From NCBI RefSeq assembly GCF_009380165.1, contig NZ_WHUF01000012.1:1-64000 (forward strand): DNA of 64,000 nt, written 5' to 3'. Below the pieces are notes generated by a model that saw only the letters and a program-made list of their open reading frames with translations, was not told where the DNA came from and did not search any database. This document shows, one piece after another, positions 41,011-50,186 of the stretch. This stretch comes from Rugamonas rivuli. GTDB taxonomy: Bacteria > Pseudomonadota > Gammaproteobacteria > Burkholderiales > Burkholderiaceae_D. The translations under genes and the position numbers were made by a program. Each line of letters begins with the position of its first letter. The first letter of the stretch is position 1.

Positions 41011-41687
41011 CAGTCGCGGCGCGGATTGTCCGGACGACGGTCGTAGCGGTTAGGCACACCGTCGCCGTCGCGATCGCGGTCGTAGCGGTTCGGGATGCCG
41101 TCGTGATCGCGGTCGCCGTACGGGCCTCGCTCCCAGCGGGCTTCCTCGCGCAGCCAGCGGCCGTCGCGCTGCACCCAGTGCGGCTGCGCGTACACATAGC
41201 CCGGCCGTGCAGAAATCCAGCTGCCGCCTATCCATTCGTGGCGGTTGCCGCGCCAGTCCCAGTAACCGGGAGCCCAGATATAGCCGACACGTGGCCCAGG
41301 CACCGCCTCATAGCGCGGCGGCGGTGGCGCGACGGTCACGTAGTCGACCCGCGTTGGAACGGAACTCACCGTCACCCAGCCGCCCGGGTCCAGGCGCCAG
41401 CCGCCGCCTTCGCGTATCCATTCGGCGCGGCGATACTCGGCGCCGCGGCGTTCGTTTTCCCAGCGGCCGGCCAGCCAGACGTGGCGATGGCCGTCCCAGT
41501 TCCAGTAGCCAGGCGCCCAGACGTAGCCGTGGCGCGGCGCCGGGATGCTTTCGAAACGCGCAGGCGGTGGAGCGTTGCCGATCACGACGCTGACGCCGAC
41601 TTGCGCGGACGCGATGGCTGGAGCGAAAGCTGCTGCGCTCAGGGCGAGCATGGCGGCAGCGTAAATATTGTGCGAGCGCTTGATCAT
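41010..41687 (-). CDS. Exported YXWGXW-repeat protein with Asp-rich repeat tail
   Basis: 225 residues, signal peptide to about ASA-QVG. Two copies of a tryptophan-rich unit, HGYVWAPGYWNWDGHRHVW and VGYIWAPGYWDWRGNRHEW, belong to the YXWGXW family found in envelope proteins. The C-terminal tail (DRDHDGIPNRYDRDRDGDGV) has thrombospondin type-3-like DxDxDG calcium-binding repeats. It probably lies in the periplasm or outer envelope. Translationally coupled to the RNase H-fold gene, an odd pairing. Role unknown. Confidence 0.85.
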   Translation of the reverse strand: MIKRSHNIYAAAMLALSAAAFAPAIASAQVGVSVVIGNAPPPARFESIPAPRHGYVWAPGYWNWDGHRHVWLAGRWENERRGAEYRRAEWIREGGGWRLDPGGWVTVSSVPTRVDYVTVAPPPPRYEAVPGPRVGYIWAPGYWDWRGNRHEWIGGSWISARPGYVYAQPHWVQRDGRWLREEARWERGPYGDRDHDGIPNRYDRDRDGDGVPNRYDRRPDNPRRD

Positions 41688-41940
41688 GATGTGTTCTCCG
41701 TTTGCGCGTTCTACTTCAACGCTTGAAACGAACTATAGCAAGCGGCACCGGGGCTGGCTCCCAGAGATGCAACTTTTTACATCTGACACAAAGCTGTGTG
41801 GAGTTGTGTGCGATGGCGCACAGAGGGACTGCTGAGGGGGAGGTGCTGCGGGTTGTATCTGAAACGGTGCTAAGCGGTGTAAGGCTTCGCCTGTTACGCG
41901 GCAGGGTGGCGGCGCGTCCAGGCGAAGTGGTCTCGGGCGT

Positions 41941-42198
41941 TCAAATTTTGCTCGCAGTGGTGGTGTCGGCAGCCAGCACGGATTTGCTTTCGTCGAGCAG
42001 CGACTGTTTTTTCTGTTCGGCGGTCAGGCGTTTTGCGGCGACGACCACGACTTGCATCCCTTTGGCGGCAGCTGGTGCGGTGTAGCTGGCTTGCACCGGT
42101 GCTGGCGTTGCAGTGGTGTCGTCGAGGACGTAGTTGGCGGCGCAGGCCAGGCCCAGGGTCACGACAAACAGGGCTTCGAAGTTTTTCAGGACGTTCAT
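41941..42198 (-). CDS. Small exported or membrane-anchored protein
   Basis: 85 residues with AAGGAAGC before the ATG. An N-terminal hydrophobic stretch (LFVVTLGLACAANYVL) may be a signal peptide or anchor. The rest is Ala/Thr-rich with a charged helix (LTAEQKKQSLLDE). No family recognised. Similar small 'VKAERLTPEQK'-like proteins are common in Oxalobacteraceae, but that is impression only. Confidence 0.6.
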   Translation of the reverse strand: MNVLKNFEALFVVTLGLACAANYVLDDTTATPAPVQASYTAPAAAKGMQVVVVAAKRLTAEQKKQSLLDESKSVLAADTTTASKI

Positions 42199-42421
42199 TT
42201 TGCTTCCTTTCGGTGGTTAAAAGTGTGTTTCGATGTGCTCACTTTATGCAAAGGCCCGTCCAGCCGCCACGGGATTGCGACGAGGTGCGCTTTTGGCGGT
42301 CCGAAATGCAGATAAACGCGATAAGACGATATCTTTTAGGCCATGGAATGCCGCTGCGGCCGGGTTTTCCCGGGCCCTCCGCTAAGGCTGGGCAGATACC
42401 GTCCACCAGCGCGAGGGGCTT

Positions 42422-45400
42422 ATGCCGCGATACATCACCACCATCCTGCAAGCCTGGGCCGAGCGCCGCCGCGCACGCCGCCGGCAGGCCAATCTGCGCG
42501 CCGGCATGAGCGGCCGTCCAGCGATGCGGATCGTGCCGCCCCCGCACGCCGGACGCCGACAGGCTGGTTACGGTGCTGCTGCCGGTGGCGCGGCGCAGCC
42601 TGCGGGGCGGCAGCGCGCGATGTGGATCGCGGTCGTCGCGGTTTGCGTGCTGGCGGGAGGCGGCGCGCTGATCGCCGGCCACGCCCGCCACCTGGCTGCG
42701 GCGACGGTCAGCACGCCGCAAGCGGTCAACAGCGTGCGCGCCGCCTACGCCTTTCAATCTGCGCTGCCAGGTGCCGCCTTCACCGTGCCGGCGCAGGCAG
42801 GAATCAGCACCAGCATCCATGCCGATGGCGCCTTGCTGGTGGCCGCCGGCATGCAGGCCGCGCCGCCGGTCCGCGTGGACCTGTGCACTCAGATGCGCAG
42901 CCCCACCGACGCCCGCCTGCTGCCGCTGCGGCTGGGTTATCGCTTCGATGACGTCAAGCGCTGGGTCAAGCGCAACGAGGAATCGGATGTTCAGATCTCG
43001 CTGCGTAACGTGCTGCTGGTGGCCGACAGCGGCGCCGGTGCGGACGCCGTCCCCGAAATACAAATCGAAGGCACCGCCCGCGCCGACTTCGTCGATCCGC
43101 TGGGCGAGCCGCTGCGACTGAGCTGGCGCAGCGCGCAGGGGAACGCGCGCTGGATCAGCGACGCCAGCCTCGGCCAGGTCGAGCAGGGCGCCAGCGGCCA
43201 GGTGGCGTTGCGCCAGCAGGGATGGCTGCTATGGGGCGCCGCGTCGGCGCTGCGCATCGAGCGCCGCTCCAACGCCATGTGCCCGCAGGCCGGCGAGCTG
43301 GTGGTACAGATGTATCGCCTGGCGCCGCAGGGCGCAGCATCGGCCGCTGCGCCGGCCGGCGCGCTGGTGGTGGCATTCCCGGCACGCGGCCGCGCGGTTG
43401 GCGCCAATCTGGCGGCGGGTTCTTATCAAGTGCCGGCGACAGCTCCCGCAGCGCTGGAAGACCAGTCGCTATTCGACGCACTGCAAGCCCAAGGCCTGAT
43501 CCGCCTGAACGCCGGCGGCGCGATCGAACTGGCCCCGCGCGATTTGCCGCAATGGCAGGCCGCCGGCGCCGCCGAGCGCGTGGCCGAATTGGACAGCTGG
43601 AAGCAGGTCAAGCCCGGCGCCGCCACGCACAAACTCTTCAAGCGCCTGTACTACCAGGCCGACGGCGCCTATGTCCGCCAGCAGATCGACATCTACAACA
43701 GCGAACGCCGCCTGCTGGCCTGGCGCGTGAAGGCGCCGGCAGGCATGGTCATGGACTGGAGCGCGACCGCCGGCAGCGACGCCGCGTCGGGCAGCGCGCC
43801 GGTGATGGTCGCCACCACCAGCCAGATGCCGGTCGCCGCATCGCGCCTGTTCGCATCGCTGCCGCAGGGCTGGCAGCCGTGGACGCGCGTGGCGCGCTGG
43901 CCGCAGGCGGGCGAAGTGTCGGGCGCCCGTCCCGTGGTGCGCCTCAGCCTCACGCTGCCGCGTGCCGCCGCCGGGGGCGAAGTGGTGCGGATGCTGCTGG
44001 CAGGCCGCGTCACCGGCACCGTCGGCGCCAGCGCGCAACTGACGCCAGCATGTACCGGCCGCGCCTGCGCCAACGATGCGGATGTCCAGCAGATCGCGCT
44101 GACGCTGCAAGCCGGCGCGCATGCCGTGCAGCTCACCGTGCAGCCGCTGGACTTCCATGCGCCGGAAGACCAGAAGTACCGCCACCTGCGCGTCGCCGGC
44201 GGCCGGCTGGTGTGGCAGGCGCTGTCGCCCGTCTCTGGCGACGCCGCGCCCGGTATGCCGCGTCCCGCCGCGCCGTCGCCGGTGCAGCTGGAGGACCGCA
44301 ACGGCACGCTGCTGTGGGCCGACGGAGCGCCGACCCAGCCAGCCATCGACGCCGGCCTGGCGCCGCTGCTCGGCGTCAGCGCCGACCACGCCAACAGCGT
44401 GGCCGGCATGCTGGCCCGCCTGCCCGCATCCGACGCCACCGTCTCGCGCGCATCCGGCGCGGCGGTCGGCGCGCGCCTGACGCTGGACCTGCCGCTGCAA
44501 GCCCTGAGCCAGCGGGTGCTGGACTGCATCGGCATGCATCGCGGCCGCTGGGACGGCAAGGCCTGCAACGGCGGGCAGCCTGCGCCGGAAGGGCGCCACG
44601 CCGGCCTGGTCATACTCGACACCGAAACCGGCGACGTGCTGGCCGCCGCCGGCGCGGGGACGGGCGAAGTCAGCGCCGCCAACTGGGCCGAAGTGCGCGA
44701 CTTCGACCGCACCAGTCCCGCGCGCAGCCCGCTGCGCCTGCCCGCCTTGCAGCACGACGGCGGCGCGCATCAAAGCCCCGGCTCGACCTTCAAGGTGGTC
44801 AGCGCGTTGGGCCTGGAGCTGGCCGCCAAGAGCGATCCGCAAATCGACGCGCTGTTGGGCGGCATGCCGCTGCCCGCCATCAACCGTCTGGCGCAGCAGC
44901 GCGGCTTCGGCTTCCAGACCGATGCCGCCAGCTATCCGCTCAATCCGCGCCTGGCCCACATCACCAACTACCACGAGCAAAGCCTGGACCGCCGCGCGCA
45001 GGAAGGGCGCCTGGGACTGGCGCAGGCGCTGACCTACAGCCTCAATACCTGGTTCGCCTGGTCCGGCGAATTGAGCGACCATAGCCTGTTCGGCCGCGCC
45101 GACGGCGGCGCCCCCGATCTGCAGGCGCTCGACGCCGACGCGCTCGATGCGGTGCGCCCCATCGTCGCGGCCGCGCACCGCCTCGGCTTCGAACAGACGC
45201 TGCGCTTGGACGGCGGCCTGCTGCCGGCCGATTTCAACTGGCGCAGCTGGGACGCGCTGCAAGCGACACCGGCCCACATCGACCCGATCCACACGCGCCA
45301 CGAACTGCGCCAGATGTCGATCGGCCTGCGCATGCAGGTGACGCCGCTGCAAATGGCGCTGGCCGCCGCCGCGGTCGGGCAGGGCAAGGTGGTTGCGCCG

Positions 45401-45784
45401 CGCATGCTGCTGTCGCTGGGCCGCAGCGACAGCGTGGTGCCGGACATGAAGCCGGTCGGCATCCGCCTGGACCGCATCCGCGCCGGCATGAAGGGCGTGA
45501 TCGATGTCGGCACCGGCGCCGGTGCTTTCGGCGGCGCTGCGCTGGCGGGCGTGCGGCCCGGCCTGTACGGCAAGACCGGCACCGCGCCCAGCGGCGGCGA
45601 CACGGCCACGGTCTGGTTCACCGGCTGGCTGGAGCCGGGCAGCCTGCCGGGCCAGACGCACCGGCTGGCGATGGCGGCCTTCGTCAGCCACTCGGGCGTC
45701 ACCGGCGGCGAACACGCGGCGCCGGTGCTGGCGGCCGTGCTGTCCACGCTGGCGTCGCAGAACCGCGAACAGAAGGGGAAATAG
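42422..45784 (+). CDS. Very large penicillin-binding transpeptidase
   Basis: 1120 residues from ATG 42422 after GAGGGGCTT. One membrane helix at about 60-82 (AMWIAVVAVCVLAGGGALIAG). Residues about 85-670 are a large, apparently extracytoplasmic region with no recognised domain. The transpeptidase domain (about 690-1110) has all three motifs: SPGSTFKVV (Ser788, Lys791), YSLNT (Ser873, Asn875) and GKTGTA (Lys1051), preceded by GLVILDTETGDVLAAAG. Class B PBPs are usually 550-750 residues, so the N-terminal addition is unusual. It is a likely partner of the SEDS protein at 62772. Confidence 0.9.
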   Translation: MPRYITTILQAWAERRRARRRQANLRAGMSGRPAMRIVPPPHAGRRQAGYGAAAGGAAQPAGRQRAMWIAVVAVCVLAGGGALIAGHARHLAAATVSTPQAVNSVRAAYAFQSALPGAAFTVPAQAGISTSIHADGALLVAAGMQAAPPVRVDLCTQMRSPTDARLLPLRLGYRFDDVKRWVKRNEESDVQISLRNVLLVADSGAGADAVPEIQIEGTARADFVDPLGEPLRLSWRSAQGNARWISDASLGQVEQGASGQVALRQQGWLLWGAASALRIERRSNAMCPQAGELVVQMYRLAPQGAASAAAPAGALVVAFPARGRAVGANLAAGSYQVPATAPAALEDQSLFDALQAQGLIRLNAGGAIELAPRDLPQWQAAGAAERVAELDSWKQVKPGAATHKLFKRLYYQADGAYVRQQIDIYNSERRLLAWRVKAPAGMVMDWSATAGSDAASGSAPVMVATTSQMPVAASRLFASLPQGWQPWTRVARWPQAGEVSGARPVVRLSLTLPRAAAGGEVVRMLLAGRVTGTVGASAQLTPACTGRACANDADVQQIALTLQAGAHAVQLTVQPLDFHAPEDQKYRHLRVAGGRLVWQALSPVSGDAAPGMPRPAAPSPVQLEDRNGTLLWADGAPTQPAIDAGLAPLLGVSADHANSVAGMLARLPASDATVSRASGAAVGARLTLDLPLQALSQRVLDCIGMHRGRWDGKACNGGQPAPEGRHAGLVILDTETGDVLAAAGAGTGEVSAANWAEVRDFDRTSPARSPLRLPALQHDGGAHQSPGSTFKVVSALGLELAAKSDPQIDALLGGMPLPAINRLAQQRGFGFQTDAASYPLNPRLAHITNYHEQSLDRRAQEGRLGLAQALTYSLNTWFAWSGELSDHSLFGRADGGAPDLQALDADALDAVRPIVAAAHRLGFEQTLRLDGGLLPADFNWRSWDALQATPAHIDPIHTRHELRQMSIGLRMQVTPLQMALAAAAVGQGKVVAPRMLLSLGRSDSVVPDMKPVGIRLDRIRAGMKGVIDVGTGAGAFGGAALAGVRPGLYGKTGTAPSGGDTATVWFTGWLEPGSLPGQTHRLAMAAFVSHSGVTGGEHAAPVLAAVLSTLASQNREQKGK

Positions 45785-45884
45785 CCTTGTAAACGGGATA
45801 ATGAAATCGCCGCTTTTGTGGCATGATTTTGAGGCGTCCGCCATAGCGCGCTCATTTTCGTTTTTCTATTATTGACAGGACTGT

Positions 45885-47243
45885 ATGCGCTTGCCAGGAA
45901 CCCGCTATCAGGAGCACGGCTGGGAACAGGTGCGCAAATTGCTCGGACACTGCTCGCTGCAGGCGTTCCGGCAGCTTGAGATGCACCAGCTGCTCGACCC
46001 CGGGCAGCACGCGCCGCTGCTCGACAGCTATACCGATGCGGTAGCCGCAGCGCTGCGCGCGGGCGCGCGCTCGGCCCGCGCCGAGGCCGAGGGCAATAGC
46101 TATGGCGACAGCGTGTACGAGCTGTCGCTTAGCCTGCTGTTCGAACTCCAGGCGCAGCCGTCGTTCTGGCTGGCGTTCGCCGCCGCCGTCGCCGCCGAAC
46201 ATGCGCGCAGCGGCGCCTTCTGGCTCGACGCCGCCGCCGAGGGCGTGATGCGCAAGAAGGTCAACGATATGTACGCAGGCCTGCGCGACAAGGTCGACGC
46301 CGACAGCTACATCGCCACCACAGGCCGCGACTGCTCGCCCAACAAAATCTACACCTACCGCATGCTCGACACCGCGTACCGCGAGATCGCCGGCCTGTTC
46401 GCCGACTGGCGGCAGCATGCGGGGCAGGTGGGCGCCATCCTCGGGCGTCCGCTGGACGGCAGCCCGATCGAGGTGCGGCAGATGAAGTCCATCGGCGGCT
46501 GCAAGGCGGAGTGGATCATCCGCTGGAGCGAATCGCAGGAGCGCTACGCCGGTTCGCCCGGGCCGCTGCACACCCGCTCCAAGCGTTTCGCCAGCCTGAA
46601 AAACAGTCCCGGGAAGATCGCGGCGATGCTGGCGGAGATCGGCGATTATGAGGAACTGTCGGCGAATATGGACCGTGCCGACGACTGGCAGGGCGATGCC
46701 GGCGAGGCGGCCCTGTGGCTGGAAGACTACTGGCGCGTGATCGGCGAGTCCGAGCAGCAGGAGGCGCACGGCGGCCTGCAGGACGAGGACCGTATTCTGC
46801 CCGAGCCGGCGGCGGACGAGGCGCCTGGCGACGCGGACGCGGACGCGGAAGACGAGGGCGCCGCCGCCACGGCGTCGTCGGAGCCTGATGCACGCGACTT
46901 GGCGCATGATCTGGCGGCCGAGCAGGCGCTGGCCGGCACGCTTTCCCTGCCCCCCCGCTATCTTGAATTGGCGCGGTCTGCGCAGGAATCCGGGAGCTGG
47001 GCGCTGCGCATACTGAGCGCGGAGTCTCTGCCGATCCGGCTGGCCGTGTACCAGAAACTGCTCGGCGTCGCGGACGATACCTATCCCGACGCCTGGCTGG
47101 ACCCGGCCACCGGCGAGCTGCCGACCTTGCAGCAACTGGCGGCGCTGGACCAGATTTCGATGCCGACGCTGCGCAAGCGCCGCAACGAAGCGATCGACAA
47201 GCTGTACGCGGCCAATACCGGCAAGGGCCTGGCGGCGAAATGA
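45885..47243 (+). CDS. Unknown protein with sigma-region-4-like C-terminal HTH
   Basis: 452 residues. The N-terminal 280 are helical with WLAFAAAVAAEHARSGAFWLD and a positively charged RSKRFASLKNSPGK segment. A central acidic, Ala-rich linker (about 295-335, DADADAEDEG) follows. The end (about 410-445, LPTLQQLAALDQISMPTLRK then RRNEAIDKLYA) looks like the helix-turn-helix of sigma-70 region 4. No region 2 is seen. It heads a four-gene overlapping operon inside the kinase/PBP locus, so it may be a transcription factor for the system. This is inference. Confidence 0.7.
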   Translation: MRLPGTRYQEHGWEQVRKLLGHCSLQAFRQLEMHQLLDPGQHAPLLDSYTDAVAAALRAGARSARAEAEGNSYGDSVYELSLSLLFELQAQPSFWLAFAAAVAAEHARSGAFWLDAAAEGVMRKKVNDMYAGLRDKVDADSYIATTGRDCSPNKIYTYRMLDTAYREIAGLFADWRQHAGQVGAILGRPLDGSPIEVRQMKSIGGCKAEWIIRWSESQERYAGSPGPLHTRSKRFASLKNSPGKIAAMLAEIGDYEELSANMDRADDWQGDAGEAALWLEDYWRVIGESEQQEAHGGLQDEDRILPEPAADEAPGDADADAEDEGAAATASSEPDARDLAHDLAAEQALAGTLSLPPRYLELARSAQESGSWALRILSAESLPIRLAVYQKLLGVADDTYPDAWLDPATGELPTLQQLAALDQISMPTLRKRRNEAIDKLYAANTGKGLAAK

Positions 47244-47839
47244 AGGAGAACGAATTGAAATCAGCACACGATGAGCAAGAAGCGCGGCTGCGGGAGCGCC
47301 TGCTGCTGGGCCGCGCCGTGCCGGGCGACCGGCTGATGCTGGCCGACGCCACGCTGCTGGCGGCGCTCGACGGCAGCCGGGTGCTGACGCCGAACGAGCG
47401 GCAGGCGCTATCGGCCTCGCCGTTGACGCTGCGGCGTTTCCGGCAGCTGTCGCTGGAGCGGCAGGCCGCGCCGTCGCAATCGCCGCAGGCAGCCAACGAT
47501 CCGGTGTGGACCGGCAGCAGCGGCATGTTGCGCGCCGCCGCCACGGCCACGGCGCTGGAATCGCTGGCGACCGACGACGGCTGCTGGACGCTGCACTTCC
47601 TGTCGCAAGGCGAGGGCTGGCAGGTGATCCTGGGCTTGTCGGCGGAGGCACCGTTTGCCCCGCGCCTGCTGCGTGAGCGTGTGATGGTGCGCGTCATCGA
47701 CGGTGGCGGCGCGATCATTTTGCAGGGACGTCTGGATGCGGACGGCGAGTGCGAATGCAGCTGGCCCTTCGCCACGCCACCGGCGCGGCATTTCCAGATG
47801 TACGGTGCGGGTTTCGCCGTAGAGCCGGTGCCGGCTTAG
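47240..47839 (+). CDS. Unknown protein, second gene of the four-gene operon
   Basis: 199 residues, start overlapping the previous stop by four bases (ATGA). N-terminal half helical and charged (EARLRERLLLGRAVPGDRLM, RQALSASPLTLRRFRQLSLE), C-terminal half beta-like (GCWTLHFLSQGEGWQVILGL, GECECSWPFATPP). No membrane segment. Possibly a cofactor or inhibitor of the HTH protein it is coupled to, as anti-sigma genes often are, but no anti-sigma motif is seen. Confidence 0.6.
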   Translation: MKENELKSAHDEQEARLRERLLLGRAVPGDRLMLADATLLAALDGSRVLTPNERQALSASPLTLRRFRQLSLERQAAPSQSPQAANDPVWTGSSGMLRAAATATALESLATDDGCWTLHFLSQGEGWQVILGLSAEAPFAPRLLRERVMVRVIDGGGAIILQGRLDADGECECSWPFATPPARHFQMYGAGFAVEPVPA

Positions 47840-47842
47840 ACC

Positions 47843-48958
47843 ATGGGCATATTTTCCCTGCGCCGCAAACCGGCCGCCGATACGGGCGGACTGGGAACCA
47901 GCTTGATCGCGCTGAGGCTCGATGCGGGGGACGTTGCGCCGGTTCATAGCACGGTGGTGGTGTTCAACGCCGGCGGCCATGCGCGCCGCGCGGCAGCGGG
48001 GAAGGTGGCGTGCGAGCAGGGCGAGGTGGCCGTGTGTTTTCATCCAGGTCCGTACACGGTGCATCTGACGCCGTTTGCGGCGGCGCCGGAATGGGCGCTG
48101 CGGCTGCGGTTTGTCGTCGATGCCGCCAACCCGCGCGTGGAGCGGCAGAGGTTTGATTTATACCTTTACAGCGAGATGGCGGAGCGGCTGGACGTCGAGG
48201 CGTTCCGCGTGTCGGCGCAGACGGCGCTGCAAATCGAGCTGGCCCAGGGCGCGCTGGATCTGCCGCCTTGCACCTCGCTCGAAGAGTGGCACGCCTTCCG
48301 TGCCGGGCTCAATCAGCTGATGTACACGCGCTTTGGCGTGACGGTGGACGACTGCGTGCCGGTCGACCTGGGCGATCAGATCGATTTCGCCGATGTGCTG
48401 AAAGTCCGCGCAGCCGAGCAAGCCGTCGCCGCTGCTGCCGAGAGTTTCGCCGCCGCCGCCGCGCCGCCAGCCGACCGGGCGCCGGTGGCATCGGTGGCTT
48501 CGGTGGCGTCGATTGGCGCCACACGGCCCGACGCCGCACCGGCAACCGCGCGGCAGGACGCGTTCGGCCTGCGCCGCCTGTTCCTCGAACTGCCAAGCCT
48601 GAGCAGCGGCCTGCGCGTGCTGGTCCTGCCGGAAGGCTTGCCTGTCTTCCAGCAGCACCAGGCCCTGTTGCTGCGTCTCGGCATGGCCGCGCTGAACGTC
48701 AACACCATGCCCTCGCTGGCCTGGGCCGCGCCCGACCAGCCGCTGCCGCGTGAGGAGCAGGCACGCCGCACCGGCCAGACCCTGCTCGCCGTGCAGGCGC
48801 TGGACGAAGCCTGGGCGCTGCTGGCCCGCCTGCAGCTTGCCGCCCATGCCCAATGGCCAGGGCTGCTGGACGAAGCAGACCGCATCTGCGCCAACCTCGA
48901 AACGGGCCTGGCCTTCCGCCGCGCCCCGTACGCGCCCCGCACGGAGCCAACGCTATGA
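47843..48958 (+). CDS. Unknown protein, third gene of the operon
   Basis: 371 residues, no signal peptide or membrane helix. N-terminal beta-rich part (GTSLIALRLDAGDVAPVHST, GPYTVHLTPFAA, ALRLRFVVDAANP), then a helical stretch, an Ala/Pro/Val-rich linker (about 195-230), and a C-terminal part (AFGLRRLFLELPSLSSGLRV, LLLRLGMAALNVNTMPSLAW). Starts three bases after the previous stop and overlaps the next gene by four. I do not recognise it. Confidence 0.6.
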   Translation: MGIFSLRRKPAADTGGLGTSLIALRLDAGDVAPVHSTVVVFNAGGHARRAAAGKVACEQGEVAVCFHPGPYTVHLTPFAAAPEWALRLRFVVDAANPRVERQRFDLYLYSEMAERLDVEAFRVSAQTALQIELAQGALDLPPCTSLEEWHAFRAGLNQLMYTRFGVTVDDCVPVDLGDQIDFADVLKVRAAEQAVAAAAESFAAAAAPPADRAPVASVASVASIGATRPDAAPATARQDAFGLRRLFLELPSLSSGLRVLVLPEGLPVFQQHQALLLRLGMAALNVNTMPSLAWAAPDQPLPREEQARRTGQTLLAVQALDEAWALLARLQLAAHAQWPGLLDEADRICANLETGLAFRRAPYAPRTEPTL

Positions 48959-50085
48959 CCACGCCGATCACGCCGACGCCGTCGACCACGCCCACCGCGT
49001 CCGCCACGCTCTCGGCCAGCCACGTCCCCGCCAACGCCGAATGCCGCAGCGTGCTGGCCGACGGCCGCGTAGTGACGATCACCGCCAGCCGCCGCCCGCG
49101 CGCCAACCGCGCCGACGTCAAATGCACCGTGGCCGCCGCCCCGGTCGTCGCCGAGCGCATGCAGGAAGTCGTCCGCCTGGCCCGTCACACCGAGGTGCGC
49201 TTCGATAGCCGCGACCAGGTCGTCCTCAGCATGGACATCCCTTCCGGCGCCGCGGACCGCGACTGGGAGCTGGCCGCCGTGCTGGCGGACCGTATGGTGC
49301 GCGGCCTGTTTCAGCCCGCGCCAACGGGCCGCATCTATGCCCAAGGCTGGTCCGACAGCTGGCACCTGGGCCGCGTGCAAGGCGGCCCGACGCCCGCAAC
49401 GGCCTGCGCCCAGCCGCATATCGCTCCTGAAGACAGCATCATCGCCGGCGGCCCAGCGGCCAACGGCGAAGCCTCCCCGCAGATCCTGCACATTACCCAC
49501 CTGGGCGCATTGAGCGGCCACGCCGATCCATCGGCCGCCGTCTCCACCGTGCGCACCTGGTTCCCGCTGCACAGCGGCGGCGTCCATGACAGCCTGACAT
49601 GGGTGGAGGTGAGCGTCTTCCCAATCGAAAGCGACGCCGCAGCGACGGAGGAAGACAGCATCGCCGCTCCCGGCCTGGACTTCAGCGCCCAACTGGAAGT
49701 GCGCCAGACCCTGGCAGGCGCCCGACACTTCGACGGCAAAGGACTGGGGCGCTGGCGCAGCGTGGTGCGCTTCGGTCAGGCGCGCTTCCAAGGCGGATCG
49801 TACCAACTGGCGCTGGTGATGGCCGACCGCCTCGCGCGCGGCCGCGAGTTCGTGCCGCGCGGCCGCCTGATCGCAACCGGCTGCTCCAGCGCCTGGCATG
49901 CAGGCCGAGTGGACACGGTCGAAGGCCGCGAACCCAAGCTGGAATTGATACTAAAGCAAGCGGTGCCGGGCGACCGGGTGCTGCTGCCCAAGGCCTGGCA
50001 GGGCGAACTGCCGGCCGGTTTTGCGGCCGAACTGCGCCAAAAAGGCGCCACCTTGGCCTGCATCGACCGGATCGGCATGATTTGA
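48955..50085 (+). CDS. Unknown protein with an internal duplication
   Basis: 376 residues from ATG 48955, overlapping the previous stop (ATGA). The N-terminal ~25 are Thr/Pro/Ser-rich. Two related blocks are visible: DWELAAVLADRMVRG...GRIYAQGWSDSWHLGRV (about 103-141) and SYQLALVMADRLARG...GRLIATGCSSAWHAGRV (about 282-319). Each is followed by a stretch rich in Pro and charged residues. A faint resemblance to a Lon/S16-like substructure (RGRLIATG..., DRVLLPKAW) is not backed by catalytic Ser-Lys. Function unknown. Confidence 0.65.
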   Translation: MTTPITPTPSTTPTASATLSASHVPANAECRSVLADGRVVTITASRRPRANRADVKCTVAAAPVVAERMQEVVRLARHTEVRFDSRDQVVLSMDIPSGAADRDWELAAVLADRMVRGLFQPAPTGRIYAQGWSDSWHLGRVQGGPTPATACAQPHIAPEDSIIAGGPAANGEASPQILHITHLGALSGHADPSAAVSTVRTWFPLHSGGVHDSLTWVEVSVFPIESDAAATEEDSIAAPGLDFSAQLEVRQTLAGARHFDGKGLGRWRSVVRFGQARFQGGSYQLALVMADRLARGREFVPRGRLIATGCSSAWHAGRVDTVEGREPKLELILKQAVPGDRVLLPKAWQGELPAGFAAELRQKGATLACIDRIGMI

Positions 50086-50186
50086 AGCGGCGCGCGTATC
50101 GTGCGCAAGAATGAAAACGGGCGTGCCCTGCTAAAATCGGCAGATGCCAGGGCGGCCCGGAAGATGAATCGAAGAAGGAGTCTGAC

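Noticed and set aside
43469..45844. Long open frame antisense to the transpeptidase
   Set aside because: Composition artefact; PBP motifs are on the plus strand.
48955..50085. Lon/S16 protease-like assignment of the duplicated protein
   Set aside because: Only a loose resemblance in the last 80 residues; no catalytic Ser-Lys pair.
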